Shown here piece after piece: positions 1-8,168 of a stretch of 64,000 bases of DNA. How positions within the stretch are numbered: the first letter of the stretch is position 1; the number at the start of each line of letters is the position of its first letter. A program made the position numbers and the translations under genes. The stretch is taken from positions 1-64,000 of the forward strand of contig NZ_NTMR01000019.1 in NCBI RefSeq assembly GCF_002307495.1, read 5' to 3'. Below the pieces are notes generated by a model, which was not told the DNA's origin, did not search any database, and was given only the letters and a program-made list of their open reading frames with translations. The DNA is from Pseudomonas abyssi. Its GTDB lineage: Bacteria; Pseudomonadota; Gammaproteobacteria; Pseudomonadales; Pseudomonadaceae.

Positions 1-138
1 CACTTGGAACTTGAGGCGGCCAACCCCGAAAAAATCGGCATGTCGAAAAAGTGTCGCAGACATAGCGGAACATTGCGGCGCATTGCAGATGACCAAGCCA
101 GCTATCTATCTGTTATTAAAAGAAAAGCGAAATATTGA
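1..138 (+). other. Possible C-terminal tail of a truncated gene at the left edge
   Basis: Frame 1 stays open from the window edge to a TGA at 136-138 and would encode 45 residues ending in a basic tail (VIKRKAKY). Frame 2 is also open to about base 150, so the coding frame is not certain. The stretch is clearly more AT-rich than everything that follows. I do not recognise the peptide. A basic tail next to a T-arm-like sequence would fit the end of an integrase or another mobile-element gene, but that is inference. Confidence 0.25.
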
Positions 139-154
139 GAAGTAATGCAAGAAC

Positions 155-178
155 ACCAAAACGGGTTCAAATCCCCCA
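155..178 (+). other. T-arm-like sequence, possible attachment-site remnant
   Basis: The motif GGGTTCAAATCCC resembles the T-arm of a tRNA (GG-TTCAAAT-CC) but only about three base pairs form, and no cloverleaf precedes it. It is followed directly by AT-rich sequence and a terminator. Integrated elements often leave such a partial tRNA 3' end at one border. No full tRNA is present, so I call it only a candidate att remnant. Confidence 0.25.
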
Positions 179-189
179 AATCAAAATAT

Positions 190-219
190 AAAAAAGGACG
201 CCACAAGGCGTCCTTTTTT
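190..219 (+). terminator. Strong bidirectional rho-independent terminator
   Basis: The arms GGACGCC and GGCGTCC are separated by ACAA. Six A precede the hairpin and six T follow it, so the A/T tracts extend the stem and it can work on both strands. It isolates the left-edge sequence from the arsenic operon. Confidence 0.85.
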
Positions 220-333
220 CGCCCACGAACGTCTCTACCACCCAACCTACGGCCCCGGCGACCTGTGCCGAAACCCCTGCTGACCGGCGCCTAGGCTGAA
301 TCCTCCGCCCCGCCAGGAAAACCTCAACATTAC

Positions 334-351
334 ATATACATTTCCGTATAT
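334..351. promoter_or_regulatory. Putative ArsR operator dyad
   Basis: ATATAC, six bases, then GTATAT form a perfect interrupted palindrome about 115 bp upstream of arsR. A second AT-rich stretch with ATAT half-sites lies at 423-442, close to the start codon. ArsR/SmtB repressors bind such AT-rich imperfect dyads, and autoregulation is usual for the family. The assignment rests on position and symmetry only. Confidence 0.5.
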
Positions 352-467
352 TTTACGCACACCCCTGCCCTCCCCATCCGATTGAGCCAAAATCCGATTG
401 CCACACACCCCTTACACGCACTATATTCGAAAAACCATATATACAGACACAGCCAACCCATACCACC

Positions 468-839
468 ATGCTCGAACACCTGACCCCACCCACCGTTTTC
501 AAGTGCCTGGCCGATGAGACCCGCACCCGTCTGATGCTGCTGATTGCCGCCGAGGGTGAGCTATGCGTTTGTGAGCTGACGTCGGCGCTGGAGCTGAGCC
601 AGCCGAAGATTTCCCGCCACCTGGCGCAATTGCGCACTTGCGGATTGCTGGCGGATCGGCGGCAGGGGCAGTGGGTGTATTACCGTTTGCACCCTCACCT
701 GCCCGACTGGGTTATCCAACTGCTGCGCACCACACTGGACAGCAATCGCCACTGGCTGAGCCCGGATCATCAGCGGCTGGAGCAGATAGGCGATCGTCCT
801 GAGCGGGCGGCGCGCTGCTGCCCGCCGGCCACCTCATGA
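468..839 (+). CDS. arsR: ArsR-family arsenite-responsive repressor
   Basis: A 123-residue winged-helix protein of the ArsR/SmtB family, the expected regulator of the arsenic operon that follows. The metalloid-sensing motif ELCVCEL places Cys33 and Cys35 at the start of the third helix, as in classical plasmid-type ArsR. The recognition helix region SQPKISRHLAQLR follows directly. A C-terminal Cys pair (RAARCCPP) could add a third ligand. arsH begins 21 bp after the stop, so arsR is the first gene of the operon and probably represses itself through the dyad upstream. Arsenite release from DNA is family knowledge. Confidence 0.93.
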   Translation: MLEHLTPPTVFKCLADETRTRLMLLIAAEGELCVCELTSALELSQPKISRHLAQLRTCGLLADRRQGQWVYYRLHPHLPDWVIQLLRTTLDSNRHWLSPDHQRLEQIGDRPERAARCCPPATS

Positions 840-860
840 ATTGCTGCAATCGGAGTCAGC

Positions 861-1577
861 ATGTCTCACCCTGACCTGCCCAATCTGGATATCGACCTGG
901 CGCCCCGCCCGGATCTGGAGCGCCTGCGCAGCCCGCTGCGCGCTACGCATGCGCCGCGCATTCTGCTGCTGCACGGCTCTGCCCGTGAGCGCTCCTACAG
1001 CCGGCTGCTGGTCGAAGAAGCGGCTCGCCTACTGACCTACTTTGGCGCCGAGGCCCGCATCTTTGATCCATCTGGTCTGCCATTGCCGGACGATGCACCG
1101 GATACCCACCCCAAGGTGGTCGAACTGCGCGAGTTGATGCAGTGGTCCGAGGGCCAGGTGTGGTGCTCGCCCGAGCGTCACGGGGCGATGACGGCGGTGT
1201 TCAAGGCGCAGATCGACTGGGTGCCGCTGAGCATTGGCGCGGTGCGCCCGACCCAGGGCAAGACGCTGGCGGTCATGCAGGTGTGTGGCGGGTCGCAGTC
1301 GTTCAATGTGGTGAACCAGCTGCGTGCGCTGGGCCGCTGGATGCGCATGTTCACCATCCCCAACCAGTCGTCGGTGCCCAAGGCCTTTCTGGAGTTTGAC
1401 GAGGCCGGGCGCATGCGCCCCTCGCCCTTCTATGAGCGGGTGGTGGATGTCATGGAAGAACTGGTGAAATTCACTTTGTTGCTGCGCGAGCACAGCGACT
1501 ATCTGGTGGACCGCTATTCCGAGCGGCGCGAGTCCGCCGAGCAGCTGTCTACGCGCGTCAATCAGCAGGGCATTTGA
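861..1577 (+). CDS. arsH: ArsH, NADPH-dependent FMN reductase / organoarsenical oxidase
   Basis: This 238-residue flavodoxin-fold protein has the length of ArsH. The FMN phosphate loop is visible at residues 39-48 ([10 protein letters not shown]), and the ArsH-typical [20 protein letters not shown] segment lies near residue 95. Known ArsH enzymes oxidise trivalent methyl- and aromatic arsenicals and reduce flavin-linked acceptors. The start has a CGGAG ribosome site five bases upstream. The gene sits between arsR and acr3 with about 20 and 9 bp spacings, a common arrangement in pseudomonads. Confidence 0.93.
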   Translation: MSHPDLPNLDIDLAPRPDLERLRSPLRATHAPRILLLHGSARERSYSRLLVEEAARLLTYFGAEARIFDPSGLPLPDDAPDTHPKVVELRELMQWSEGQVWCSPERHGAMTAVFKAQIDWVPLSIGAVRPTQGKTLAVMQVCGGSQSFNVVNQLRALGRWMRMFTIPNQSSVPKAFLEFDEAGRMRPSPFYERVVDVMEELVKFTLLLREHSDYLVDRYSERRESAEQLSTRVNQQGI

Positions 1578-1586
1578 GGAGCCAGT

Positions 1587-2609
1587 ATGGGATTGTTTGA
1601 GCGCTGGTTGAGTGTCTGGGTGGCGCTGGCCATCGCGGCTGGCGTCGCGCTCGGCTCGCTGTTTCCGCCCCTGTTTGCCGGTGTCGCAGCGCTGGAGTTT
1701 GCCCACGTCAACCTGCTGGTGGCGGTGCTGATCTGGGTGATGATTTACCCGATGATGGTGCAGATCGACTTTGCCGCCGTGCGCGATGTCGGCAAACGTC
1801 CGCGCGGGCTGGTGCTGACGCTGATCGTCAACTGGCTGATCAAGCCCTTCACCATGGCGCTGCTCGGCTGGCTGTTCTTTCGTCTGCTGTTTGCCGACTG
1901 GGTGGACCCGCAAAGCGCGGGCGAGTACATCGCCGGCATGATCCTGCTAGGTGTGGCGCCCTGTACCGCGATGGTGTTTGTCTGGAGCCAGCTGACCCGC
2001 GGCGACCCCAACTACACGCTGGTGCAGGTGTCGGTGAACGATCTGATCATGGTGTTTGCCTTTGCACCGCTGGTCAGCCTGCTGCTGGGCGTCAGCGATA
2101 TTCAGGTGCCCTGGGCGACACTGCTGCTGTCGGTCCTGCTCTATGTGGTGCTGCCGCTGGGCGCTGGCGTACTGACCCGTCAATGGCTGCAGCGCCGGGC
2201 GCCCGAGCAGTTGCCGCAGCTGCTGCAGCGCCTCAAGCCCTGGTCGATATTGGGGCTGCTGGGCACCGTAACGCTGCTGTTCGGCCTGCAGGCCGATACC
2301 CTGCTGAGCCAGCCGGTGACCATCGTGCTGATTGCCATTCCGCTGCTGGTGCAGACCTACGGCATCTTTGCAGTCGCTTATCTGGCCGCCTGGAAGCTGC
2401 GCCTGCCGCACCCGATTGCAGCGCCGGCATGCATGATCGGCACCTCCAATTTCTTTGAGCTGGCGGTCGCAGTCGCCATCTCGCTGTTCGGGCTGCACTC
2501 CGGTGCGGCCCTGGCCACGGTGGTCGGCGTACTGGTCGAGGTGCCGGTCATGCTGTCACTGGTGGCCTTCGCCAACCGCACCCGTCACTGGTTCCCAAGC
2601 ACAGAGTGA
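1587..2609 (+). CDS. acr3: ACR3-family arsenite efflux permease
   Basis: A 340-residue membrane protein with about ten hydrophobic segments, matching the ACR3 type of arsenite exporter rather than the E. coli ArsB type. The signature around the essential cysteine ([15 protein letters not shown], Cys126) and the late conserved glutamate in the [15 protein letters not shown] segment are both present. It extrudes As(III), probably by proton exchange, across the inner membrane. GAGGAG precedes the ATG by about five bases. It is followed after 22 bp by the GAPDH gene in the same operon. Confidence 0.93.
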   Translation: MGLFERWLSVWVALAIAAGVALGSLFPPLFAGVAALEFAHVNLLVAVLIWVMIYPMMVQIDFAAVRDVGKRPRGLVLTLIVNWLIKPFTMALLGWLFFRLLFADWVDPQSAGEYIAGMILLGVAPCTAMVFVWSQLTRGDPNYTLVQVSVNDLIMVFAFAPLVSLLLGVSDIQVPWATLLLSVLLYVVLPLGAGVLTRQWLQRRAPEQLPQLLQRLKPWSILGLLGTVTLLFGLQADTLLSQPVTIVLIAIPLLVQTYGIFAVAYLAAWKLRLPHPIAAPACMIGTSNFFELAVAVAISLFGLHSGAALATVVGVLVEVPVMLSLVAFANRTRHWFPSTE

Positions 2610-2631
2610 CCTCACAAGGCAGGAGTCCGTT

Positions 2632-3636
2632 ATGAGCATCAAGGTAGGTATCAACGGTTTTGGTCGCATCGGTCGGCTGGCGCTGCGCGCGGCCTGGGAT
2701 TGTCCGGAGCTGGAGTTTGTACGCATCAATGATCCGGCGGGCGACGCGGCAACCCACGCCCACCTGCTCAACTTCGATTCGGTGCATGGCCGCTGGCAGC
2801 ACGAAGCGAGCAGTAACGGCGAGCAATTGATCATCAGCGGCAAGGCCATTGCGGTGACAGCCAATCGCGCGCTGGCCGATACCGACTGGAGCGACTGTGA
2901 TCTGGTCATCGAGGCCAGCGGCAAGATGAAGACCCTCGCCAGCCTGCAGCCGTACCTGGATCAGGGCGTCAAACGCGTGGTGGCCTGCGCGCCGATCAAG
3001 GAGCCGGGGGCGCTGAATGTCGTCATGGGCGTCAACCACGACCGCTTCGACCCGCAGCAGCACCGCATTGTCACCGCAGCCTCCTGCACCACCAACTGCC
3101 TGGCGCCGGTGGTCAAGGTGATTCAGGAGGCGCTGGGCATTCGCCACGGCTCGATCACCACCATCCACGACCTGACCAACACCCAGAGCATTCTCGACCA
3201 GCCGCACAAGGACCTGCGCCGAGCCCGCGCCAGCGGCATGAGCCTGATCCCCACCACCACCGGCTCGGCCACCGCGATTGCCGAGATCTTCCCCGAGCTG
3301 CGCGGTCGCCTGAACGGCCATGCGGTGCGAGTACCGCTGGCCAATGCCTCGCTCACCGACTGCGTCTTCGAGGTTGAACGGCCTACCAGCGTGGACGAGG
3401 TCAACGCCCTGCTCAAGCAGGCGGCCGACGGCCCGCTGCACGGCATTCTCGGTTATGAGGAACGCCCGCTGGTGTCCATTGATTACCGCACCGACCCGCG
3501 CTCCTCGATCATCGATGCGCTGTCGACCATGGTGATCAACCAGACCCAGGTCAAGCTGTACGCCTGGTATGACAACGAGTGGGGTTACGCCAACCGCGCC
3601 GTGGAGTTGGCGCGGCTGGTCGGCCAGTACGCCTGA
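2632..3636 (+). CDS. ArsJ-associated glyceraldehyde-3-phosphate dehydrogenase
   Basis: A complete 334-residue GAPDH: NAD-binding GFGRIG at residues 9-14, catalytic Cys152 in ASCTTNC, and the C-terminal [11 protein letters not shown] segment. A longer open frame begins inside acr3, but the ATG at 2632 sits seven bases after AGGAG and yields the normal GAPDH N-terminus. Placed directly before arsJ, it most likely forms 1-arseno-3-phosphoglycerate from arsenate and glyceraldehyde 3-phosphate, the substrate exported by ArsJ (known two-gene system). It is probably not the housekeeping glycolytic copy. Confidence 0.92.
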   Translation: MSIKVGINGFGRIGRLALRAAWDCPELEFVRINDPAGDAATHAHLLNFDSVHGRWQHEASSNGEQLIISGKAIAVTANRALADTDWSDCDLVIEASGKMKTLASLQPYLDQGVKRVVACAPIKEPGALNVVMGVNHDRFDPQQHRIVTAASCTTNCLAPVVKVIQEALGIRHGSITTIHDLTNTQSILDQPHKDLRRARASGMSLIPTTTGSATAIAEIFPELRGRLNGHAVRVPLANASLTDCVFEVERPTSVDEVNALLKQAADGPLHGILGYEERPLVSIDYRTDPRSSIIDALSTMVINQTQVKLYAWYDNEWGYANRAVELARLVGQYA

Positions 3637-3648
3637 GGAGTTCGTGAG

Positions 3649-4872
3649 ATGCGCACCCTGTCCAGCCTGCCCGCTGCCGTGCGCCAGTATCTGGTGGTCA
3701 CCGCCAACTACTGGGCCTTTACCCTGACCGACGGCGCGCTGCGCATGCTGGTGGTGCTGCATTTTCACAGTCTGGGCTACACGCCGCTGGAGATTGCCGC
3801 GCTGTTTCTGTTCTACGAGATATTCGGCGTGGTCACCAACCTGATCGGCGGCTGGCTGGGCGCGCGCATCGGCCTGAACCGCACCATGAATCTGGGATTG
3901 GCGCTGCAAGTGGTGGCGCTGCTGATGCTGACACTACCGGCCAGCGTCCTCAGCGTACCCTGGGTGATGGCGGCGCAGGCGCTGTCCGGCATCGCCAAGG
4001 ACCTGAACAAGATGAGCGCCAAGAGCGCCATCAAGCTGCTGGTGCCTGAGCAGCAGCAAGGCACGCTGTACAAGTGGGTGGCCATTCTCACCGGCTCCAA
4101 AAATGCCCTGAAGGGCGTCGGCTTTTTCCTGGGTGGTGCGCTGCTGGTGCTGCTCGGCTTTACCGGCGCGGTGCTGGCGATGGCCATGGCGCTGGCGGTG
4201 GTGTGGCTGATCAGTCTGCGCCTGCTGAAGCAGGACTTGGGGCGCGCCAGCGGCAAGCCCAAATTCCGGGAGCTGCTGTCCAAGAGCCGCGCCATCAACC
4301 TGCTCTCCGCAGCGCGGCTGTTTCTGTTCGGTGCCCGTGATGTGTGGTTTGTGATCGCCCTGCCGGTGTACCTGAGCAGCGCGCTGGGCTGGGACTTCTG
4401 GCTGGTCGGTGGCTTTATGGCCAGTTGGGTGATCGGCTACGGGCTGGTGCAGTCGATAGCGCCACGGCTGACCGGCCGGCAGCAGGTGCCGGGCGGGCGC
4501 AGCGCTGCCGGCTGGGCATTGCTGCTGGCCCTGCTGCCCGCTGCGATTGCCGTGGGCATGCACCTCACGCCACAGAACGCCAGCGCAGTGCTGATTGGCG
4601 GCCTGCTGCTGTTTGGCGTGATTTTCGCCATCAACTCGTCGCTGCACAGCTACCTGATCGTCAGCTACGCCAAGGGCGATGGTGTGTCGCTGGATGTCGG
4701 CTTCTACTATATGTCCAACGCCATGGGGCGGCTGATCGGCACCCTGCTGTCCGGCTGGGTTTACCAGCAATACGGCCTGGGCGCCTGCCTGTGGATCTCC
4801 AGTGCCTTTGTGCTGCTGGCCGCGTTGATTTCGCTGGGGTTGCCGCGTCAGGTGTCGTCGAGCGCCGGGTGA
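3649..4872 (+). CDS. arsJ: ArsJ, MFS exporter of 1-arseno-3-phosphoglycerate
   Basis: This 407-residue major-facilitator protein begins 12 bp after the GAPDH stop with GAGGAG upstream. It has about twelve hydrophobic segments and ArsJ-like features such as NLIGGWLGARIGLNRT in the first half and the AKDLNKMSAKSAIKLL loop. With the preceding GAPDH it gives arsenate resistance without a reductase: the unstable arseno-phosphoglycerate is pumped out and falls apart outside. It is the last gene of the operon and meets the thioesterase gene tail to tail with one base between the stop codons. Confidence 0.92.
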   Translation: MRTLSSLPAAVRQYLVVTANYWAFTLTDGALRMLVVLHFHSLGYTPLEIAALFLFYEIFGVVTNLIGGWLGARIGLNRTMNLGLALQVVALLMLTLPASVLSVPWVMAAQALSGIAKDLNKMSAKSAIKLLVPEQQQGTLYKWVAILTGSKNALKGVGFFLGGALLVLLGFTGAVLAMAMALAVVWLISLRLLKQDLGRASGKPKFRELLSKSRAINLLSAARLFLFGARDVWFVIALPVYLSSALGWDFWLVGGFMASWVIGYGLVQSIAPRLTGRQQVPGGRSAAGWALLLALLPAAIAVGMHLTPQNASAVLIGGLLLFGVIFAINSSLHSYLIVSYAKGDGVSLDVGFYYMSNAMGRLIGTLLSGWVYQQYGLGACLWISSAFVLLAALISLGLPRQVSSSAG

Positions 4873-4873
4873 A

Positions 4874-5281
4874 TCAACGCGCCGGCGGAATCGCATACGT
4901 GCCGGTGGCGTGGGCGACCGGCTCAGGCTCGCCGTCGGAATACAGCGAGACCTCGCCAATCACCATGGTCTTGCCCACTTTCAGCAGGCGGCATTCGGCG
5001 ATGACGTCGCGGTCCGCACGCGGCTTACGCATAAAGTTGATGTTCAGGTTGGTGGTCACCGCCAGCGCCACCAGCCCCAAGGTGCCCAGCAACGCCACGT
5101 ACAGGGCGGCGTCCGCGACTTCCATCAGCACCGGACCCGACACCGTGCCGCCCGGGCGCAGGTGCGCGCCAGTGATGGGCTTGCGGATCACCGCCATGCG
5201 CTCGCCCAGCGATTCGATATCAAAGCGGGAGTGCGGAAACTCCGCATCGAAAAACCGCTGCAACTCGTCCTTGGAAACCAT
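4874..5281 (-). CDS. PaaI-type hotdog-fold thioesterase
   Basis: A 135-residue single-domain hotdog protein. The central stretch GGTVSGPVLMEVADAALYVAL is the hotdog helix with a catalytic-type Asp, and NLNINFMRKPRADRDVIAE is the typical second half. Family members hydrolyse acyl-CoA or aryl-CoA thioesters in the cytoplasm; the substrate here is unknown. It lies 26 bp downstream of thiM on the same strand and could be co-transcribed, but a functional link is not evident. No terminator separates it from convergent arsJ. Confidence 0.8.
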   Translation of the reverse strand: MVSKDELQRFFDAEFPHSRFDIESLGERMAVIRKPITGAHLRPGGTVSGPVLMEVADAALYVALLGTLGLVALAVTTNLNINFMRKPRADRDVIAECRLLKVGKTMVIGEVSLYSDGEPEPVAHATGTYAIPPAR

Positions 5282-5307
5282 CGCTACTCCGTCATCAGAC
5301 TGCGGTA

Positions 5308-6123
5308 TCAGGGCTGTTCGCTGACCGGGCAGCGCTGCAGATCACTCAGTTGCAGCAAGTGCAACGCATCAAGAAAGGCTGGCAGGAAGCTGCCGGGGCC
5401 TTGGGCATGCTGCTCGGCCTTAAGACCGGCAGCCGCAAACACCTGGGCGGCGGCCACCGCAGCAGCCAGCGTTTGCCCCGGCGCAACGCCAATAAAACCG
5501 GCAAGCAGGGCACTGAGTGCGCAGCCCATGGCAGTCACCTGCGGCATCAGTGCACTGCCGCCCTCGATGCGCTGGCTGCGCTGGCCATCGGTCGCCAGGT
5601 CGACCTCACCGGTCACCAGCACCACACAACCCTGCGCGCGCGCCAGCTGACGGGCGGCCTCGGCAGCGCTCTCTACGCTGTCGCCGCTATCCATGCCCCG
5701 GCCCTGCCCACTGGCACCGGCCAGCGCGATGATCTCCGAGGCATTGCCGCGAATGGCCGTTGGCCGCCGGGCCAAAAGCGCGGTCACCAGCTGGCGGCGA
5801 AACCCGGTTGCCGCGTGCGCCACCGGATCAAGCACCCAGGGCACCCCGGCCGCCTGAGCGCCGGCGATGGCCGCGTGCATACCTTCAGCCCACTGCGGCG
5901 AGGGCGTGCCCATATTGATACTCAAGGCTGATGCCAGCGCCGCAAACTCACCGGATTCCTCGGCGCAGTGCACCATCGCCGGCGACGCGCCGGCAGCCAG
6001 CAGTACGTTGGCGGTCATGTTCATCGCCACGTAATTGGTAATGCACTGCACCAGCGGGGTCTGTTCGCGCAGGCGTTGATACAAGGTCCAGCTGTCGTTC
6101 AGCTGCGTATTCTGCAGGCTCAT
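5308..6123 (-). CDS. thiM: Hydroxyethylthiazole kinase
   Basis: A 271-residue ribokinase-fold enzyme that phosphorylates 4-methyl-5-(2-hydroxyethyl)thiazole in thiamine salvage. Diagnostic segments are QCITNYVAMNMTANVLLAAG near the N-terminus, IRGNASEI, VTGEVDLATDG, and TAMGCALSALLAGF containing the active-site Gly-Cys. The ATG at 6123 has GGAGAG upstream; an earlier in-frame start would add 46 residues not seen in the family. No TPP riboswitch fits in the 65 bp between it and the LysR gene. No other thi gene is adjacent, although an ABC binding protein of the ThiY/SsuA type lies 2 kb away. Confidence 0.93.
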   Translation of the reverse strand: MSLQNTQLNDSWTLYQRLREQTPLVQCITNYVAMNMTANVLLAAGASPAMVHCAEESGEFAALASALSINMGTPSPQWAEGMHAAIAGAQAAGVPWVLDPVAHAATGFRRQLVTALLARRPTAIRGNASEIIALAGASGQGRGMDSGDSVESAAEAARQLARAQGCVVLVTGEVDLATDGQRSQRIEGGSALMPQVTAMGCALSALLAGFIGVAPGQTLAAAVAAAQVFAAAGLKAEQHAQGPGSFLPAFLDALHLLQLSDLQRCPVSEQP

Positions 6124-6188
6124 GCCTTCTCTCCGGCCCTGACTGTCAGGCTGCACTCTACCACCGGCTCGCCCGGCAATCCGCCGCC

Positions 6189-7076
6189 TCACACGGCCGA
6201 GTTGCGCAGGTACTCGGCAAAGGCATACGCCACCACCGGCAACTGCCGATTCTGCAGGCAAGCCAGCACCATATTGGCCGACGGAAAGCCACGGTCAGCA
6301 ATCTCCCGACTGACCAGCTCGCCACCCACGCTGGGCACACCAATCTGTATCTGAAAACTCAGCGCCTGCTCGTAGCGCAGGTAACCCAGCAGAAACTCGA
6401 AGCTGTTGCTCTCGATCAGCGCCCGCAGCTTGATCGAGCGCCGGGCCAGATAGGTATCCAGCAGCTGACGGCCGGCAGTGTCCCGGCCGGGCAGCACCAC
6501 CGGATAGTCCAGGCACTGGCGCAGGCTGACCCGCCCCGGCTCCGCCGCCAGCGGATGACTGCGATGCATGACCACGCACAGCGGTTGGGCGACATCGTAC
6601 AAGCGCTCGATATCCGCCTCCGGCGTCAGATGGAAGATGAACGCCAGGTCAGACTCAAAGGTGCGCAGCGCATCCAGCGCCCGGTGGTGATCGCCCACCT
6701 GCACCTGAAACTCCACCAGCGGATGCTGCTGCCGAAAGCCGGCGATGCGTTCCGGCAGGTAGCTGCCCGCGGCGGCCTGACTGACGACGATCCGCACCCG
6801 GCCGCGGCGCAGCCCCTGCAGGTCCTCGATCTCGGAGCGCACCTGCTCCAGATGCGCAGCCCGGCTGCGGATGTAATGCACAAACAGCTCGCCGGCCGCC
6901 GTCAGCCGCATGCCCCTCGGCAGACGCTCGAACAGTGGTGTACCCAGTTCGTCTTCCAGGTCCTGAATACGGCGATTCACCGCCGACGGCGCGACGTGCA
7001 GACGCTCGGCAGCCTGACGGATCGAGCCCACTCTGGCCACTTCATCCAGGTAGTGCAGAAAGCGCAGATGATTCAT
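6189..7076 (-). CDS. LysR-family transcriptional regulator
   Basis: A 295-residue LysR protein: HTH at residues 1-60 (GSIRQAAERLHVAPSAVNRR) followed by the two-lobed effector-binding domain from about residue 90. The ATG at 7076 has AGGAG eight bases upstream. It is divergent from the large catabolic operon starting at 7369, and a long inverted repeat lies between them, so it is the likely activator of that operon. The inducer cannot be read from sequence. It could also control thiM, whose start lies 65 bp downstream on the same strand. Confidence 0.9.
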   Translation of the reverse strand: MNHLRFLHYLDEVARVGSIRQAAERLHVAPSAVNRRIQDLEDELGTPLFERLPRGMRLTAAGELFVHYIRSRAAHLEQVRSEIEDLQGLRRGRVRIVVSQAAAGSYLPERIAGFRQQHPLVEFQVQVGDHHRALDALRTFESDLAFIFHLTPEADIERLYDVAQPLCVVMHRSHPLAAEPGRVSLRQCLDYPVVLPGRDTAGRQLLDTYLARRSIKLRALIESNSFEFLLGYLRYEQALSFQIQIGVPSVGGELVSREIADRGFPSANMVLACLQNRQLPVVAYAFAEYLRNSAV

Positions 7077-7284
7077 ATCAGCTCCTGTCATGCGGACCAG
7101 CACGGCCCCGTCGAGCACCGCAGCGGTGCAGAAACCTGCCCGCGGGCGGTGCAAAGGCCGCGCACCCGGCGCAGCCACCGCTCCGCTACAGACGTGGCGG
7201 CGCGCGAACCCGGCGGCCAAAGCACCAACCCCTGCACGCAAGCGATTTGCCGAGGGCCAGATGGCATCCTTGCGCCAGCATATC

Positions 7285-7303
7285 CGTTGCCGTATCGGCA
7301 ACG
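7285..7303. promoter_or_regulatory. Inverted repeat, probable LysR-regulator operator
   Basis: The arms CGTTGCCG and CGGCAACG are separated by TAT, a perfect 19-bp palindrome in the 292-bp divergent region between the LysR gene and the hydrolase operon. It lies about 65 bp upstream of the hydrolase start. LysR proteins bind palindromes of this type (T-N11-A core). Nothing else was recognised in this intergenic stretch. Confidence 0.55.
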
Positions 7304-7368
7304 CAACGCACGCGAAAAAGCGACATTTGATAGTCACTCATGGCATGTGCGCTGCATCGTCTGCCAGC

Positions 7369-8166
7369 ATGAAAAAGACTCCCGGCACTCCCGTGGCCTA
7401 CGGGCCCCACCCCGACAACGCCTGGCACCAGCATTACGGTGTTACCAGCCTGCTGCGTCCAGCCCACAGGCCAAGGCCGCTGCTGTTCACCAGCGACCAG
7501 GGCAACCTGGAGCTGGATATCGGCACCAGCGCACTGGTGGTGGTGGATATGCAGAACGACTTCTGCCACCCCGAAGGCTGGTTTGCCCAAAAAGGGGCCA
7601 GCATGCAGGCAACACGGCGCCCCATCCCGCGTCTGCGACGCCTGCTGCCGGCCTGGCGCGCTGCCGGTGGCCGGGTTATCTGGCTCAACTGGGGCATCCG
7701 CGCTGACCGGCTGAACCTGCCGCCGGTAGTGCATTTCGTCGGCAAGCGCAGCGCCAGCGGCGTGGGCTACGGCGAGCATTCGCCAATCGATCACGGCCCG
7801 GCACTGGTGCAGGGAACCTGGGGCGCGGAGGTGGTCAGCGAGCTGAAGATCGAGCCCGCCGATATCCAGGTGTACAAGCACCGCCTCAGCGGCTTCTGGG
7901 ATAACGAGCTGGACAGCATCCTGCGCGCGCAGGGCATCACCAGCCTGCTGTTCGCCGGCATCAATACCGACCGCTGCGTGTTTTCGTCCCTGCAGGATGC
8001 GGCCTTCCTCGGCTACGACTGCGTGCTGCTGCGCGACGCCTGCTCAACGCCCTCCCCGGCCTATGTCAGCCGCGCCATTCATTTTCTCGTCGCCCAGTGC
8101 CACGGCTTTGTCGCCACGGCCGCTGCGCTCAATACCGCTCTCACCTCAATGCAACAGGAGTCATGA
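7369..8166 (+). CDS. Isochorismatase-like cysteine hydrolase (first of three)
   Basis: A 265-residue cysteine hydrolase of the isochorismatase-like family. From the ATG at 7369 the triad is Asp60 (VVVDMQNDF), Lys170 (YKHRLSGFW) and Cys203 (GINTDRCVFSS). The family cleaves amide or carbamoyl C-N bonds, for example ureidoacrylate (RutB), biuret or N-carbamoylsarcosine. An in-frame ATG at 7345 is an alternative start; neither has a clear ribosome site. As first gene of the plus operon, its product would act on a linear amide made by the downstream ring hydrolases. It is clearly different from the two other family members in this window. Confidence 0.85.
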   Translation: MKKTPGTPVAYGPHPDNAWHQHYGVTSLLRPAHRPRPLLFTSDQGNLELDIGTSALVVVDMQNDFCHPEGWFAQKGASMQATRRPIPRLRRLLPAWRAAGGRVIWLNWGIRADRLNLPPVVHFVGKRSASGVGYGEHSPIDHGPALVQGTWGAEVVSELKIEPADIQVYKHRLSGFWDNELDSILRAQGITSLLFAGINTDRCVFSSLQDAAFLGYDCVLLRDACSTPSPAYVSRAIHFLVAQCHGFVATAAALNTALTSMQQES

Positions 8167-8168
8167 CC

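Noticed and set aside
155-178. Complete tRNA gene at the left edge
   Set aside because: Only the T-arm-like word is present; the D-arm, anticodon arm and acceptor stem are missing.
2632-3636. Central glycolytic GapA
   Set aside because: Position between acr3 and arsJ with operon spacing makes the arsenic-linked paralogue far more likely.
2548-3909. Long minus-strand open frame antisense to GAPDH
   Set aside because: GAPDH on the plus strand is certain; the antisense peptide is low-complexity and has no ribosome site.
6124-6188. TPP riboswitch upstream of thiM
   Set aside because: Only 65 bp are available and no conserved CTGAGA or ACCTGA elements were seen.
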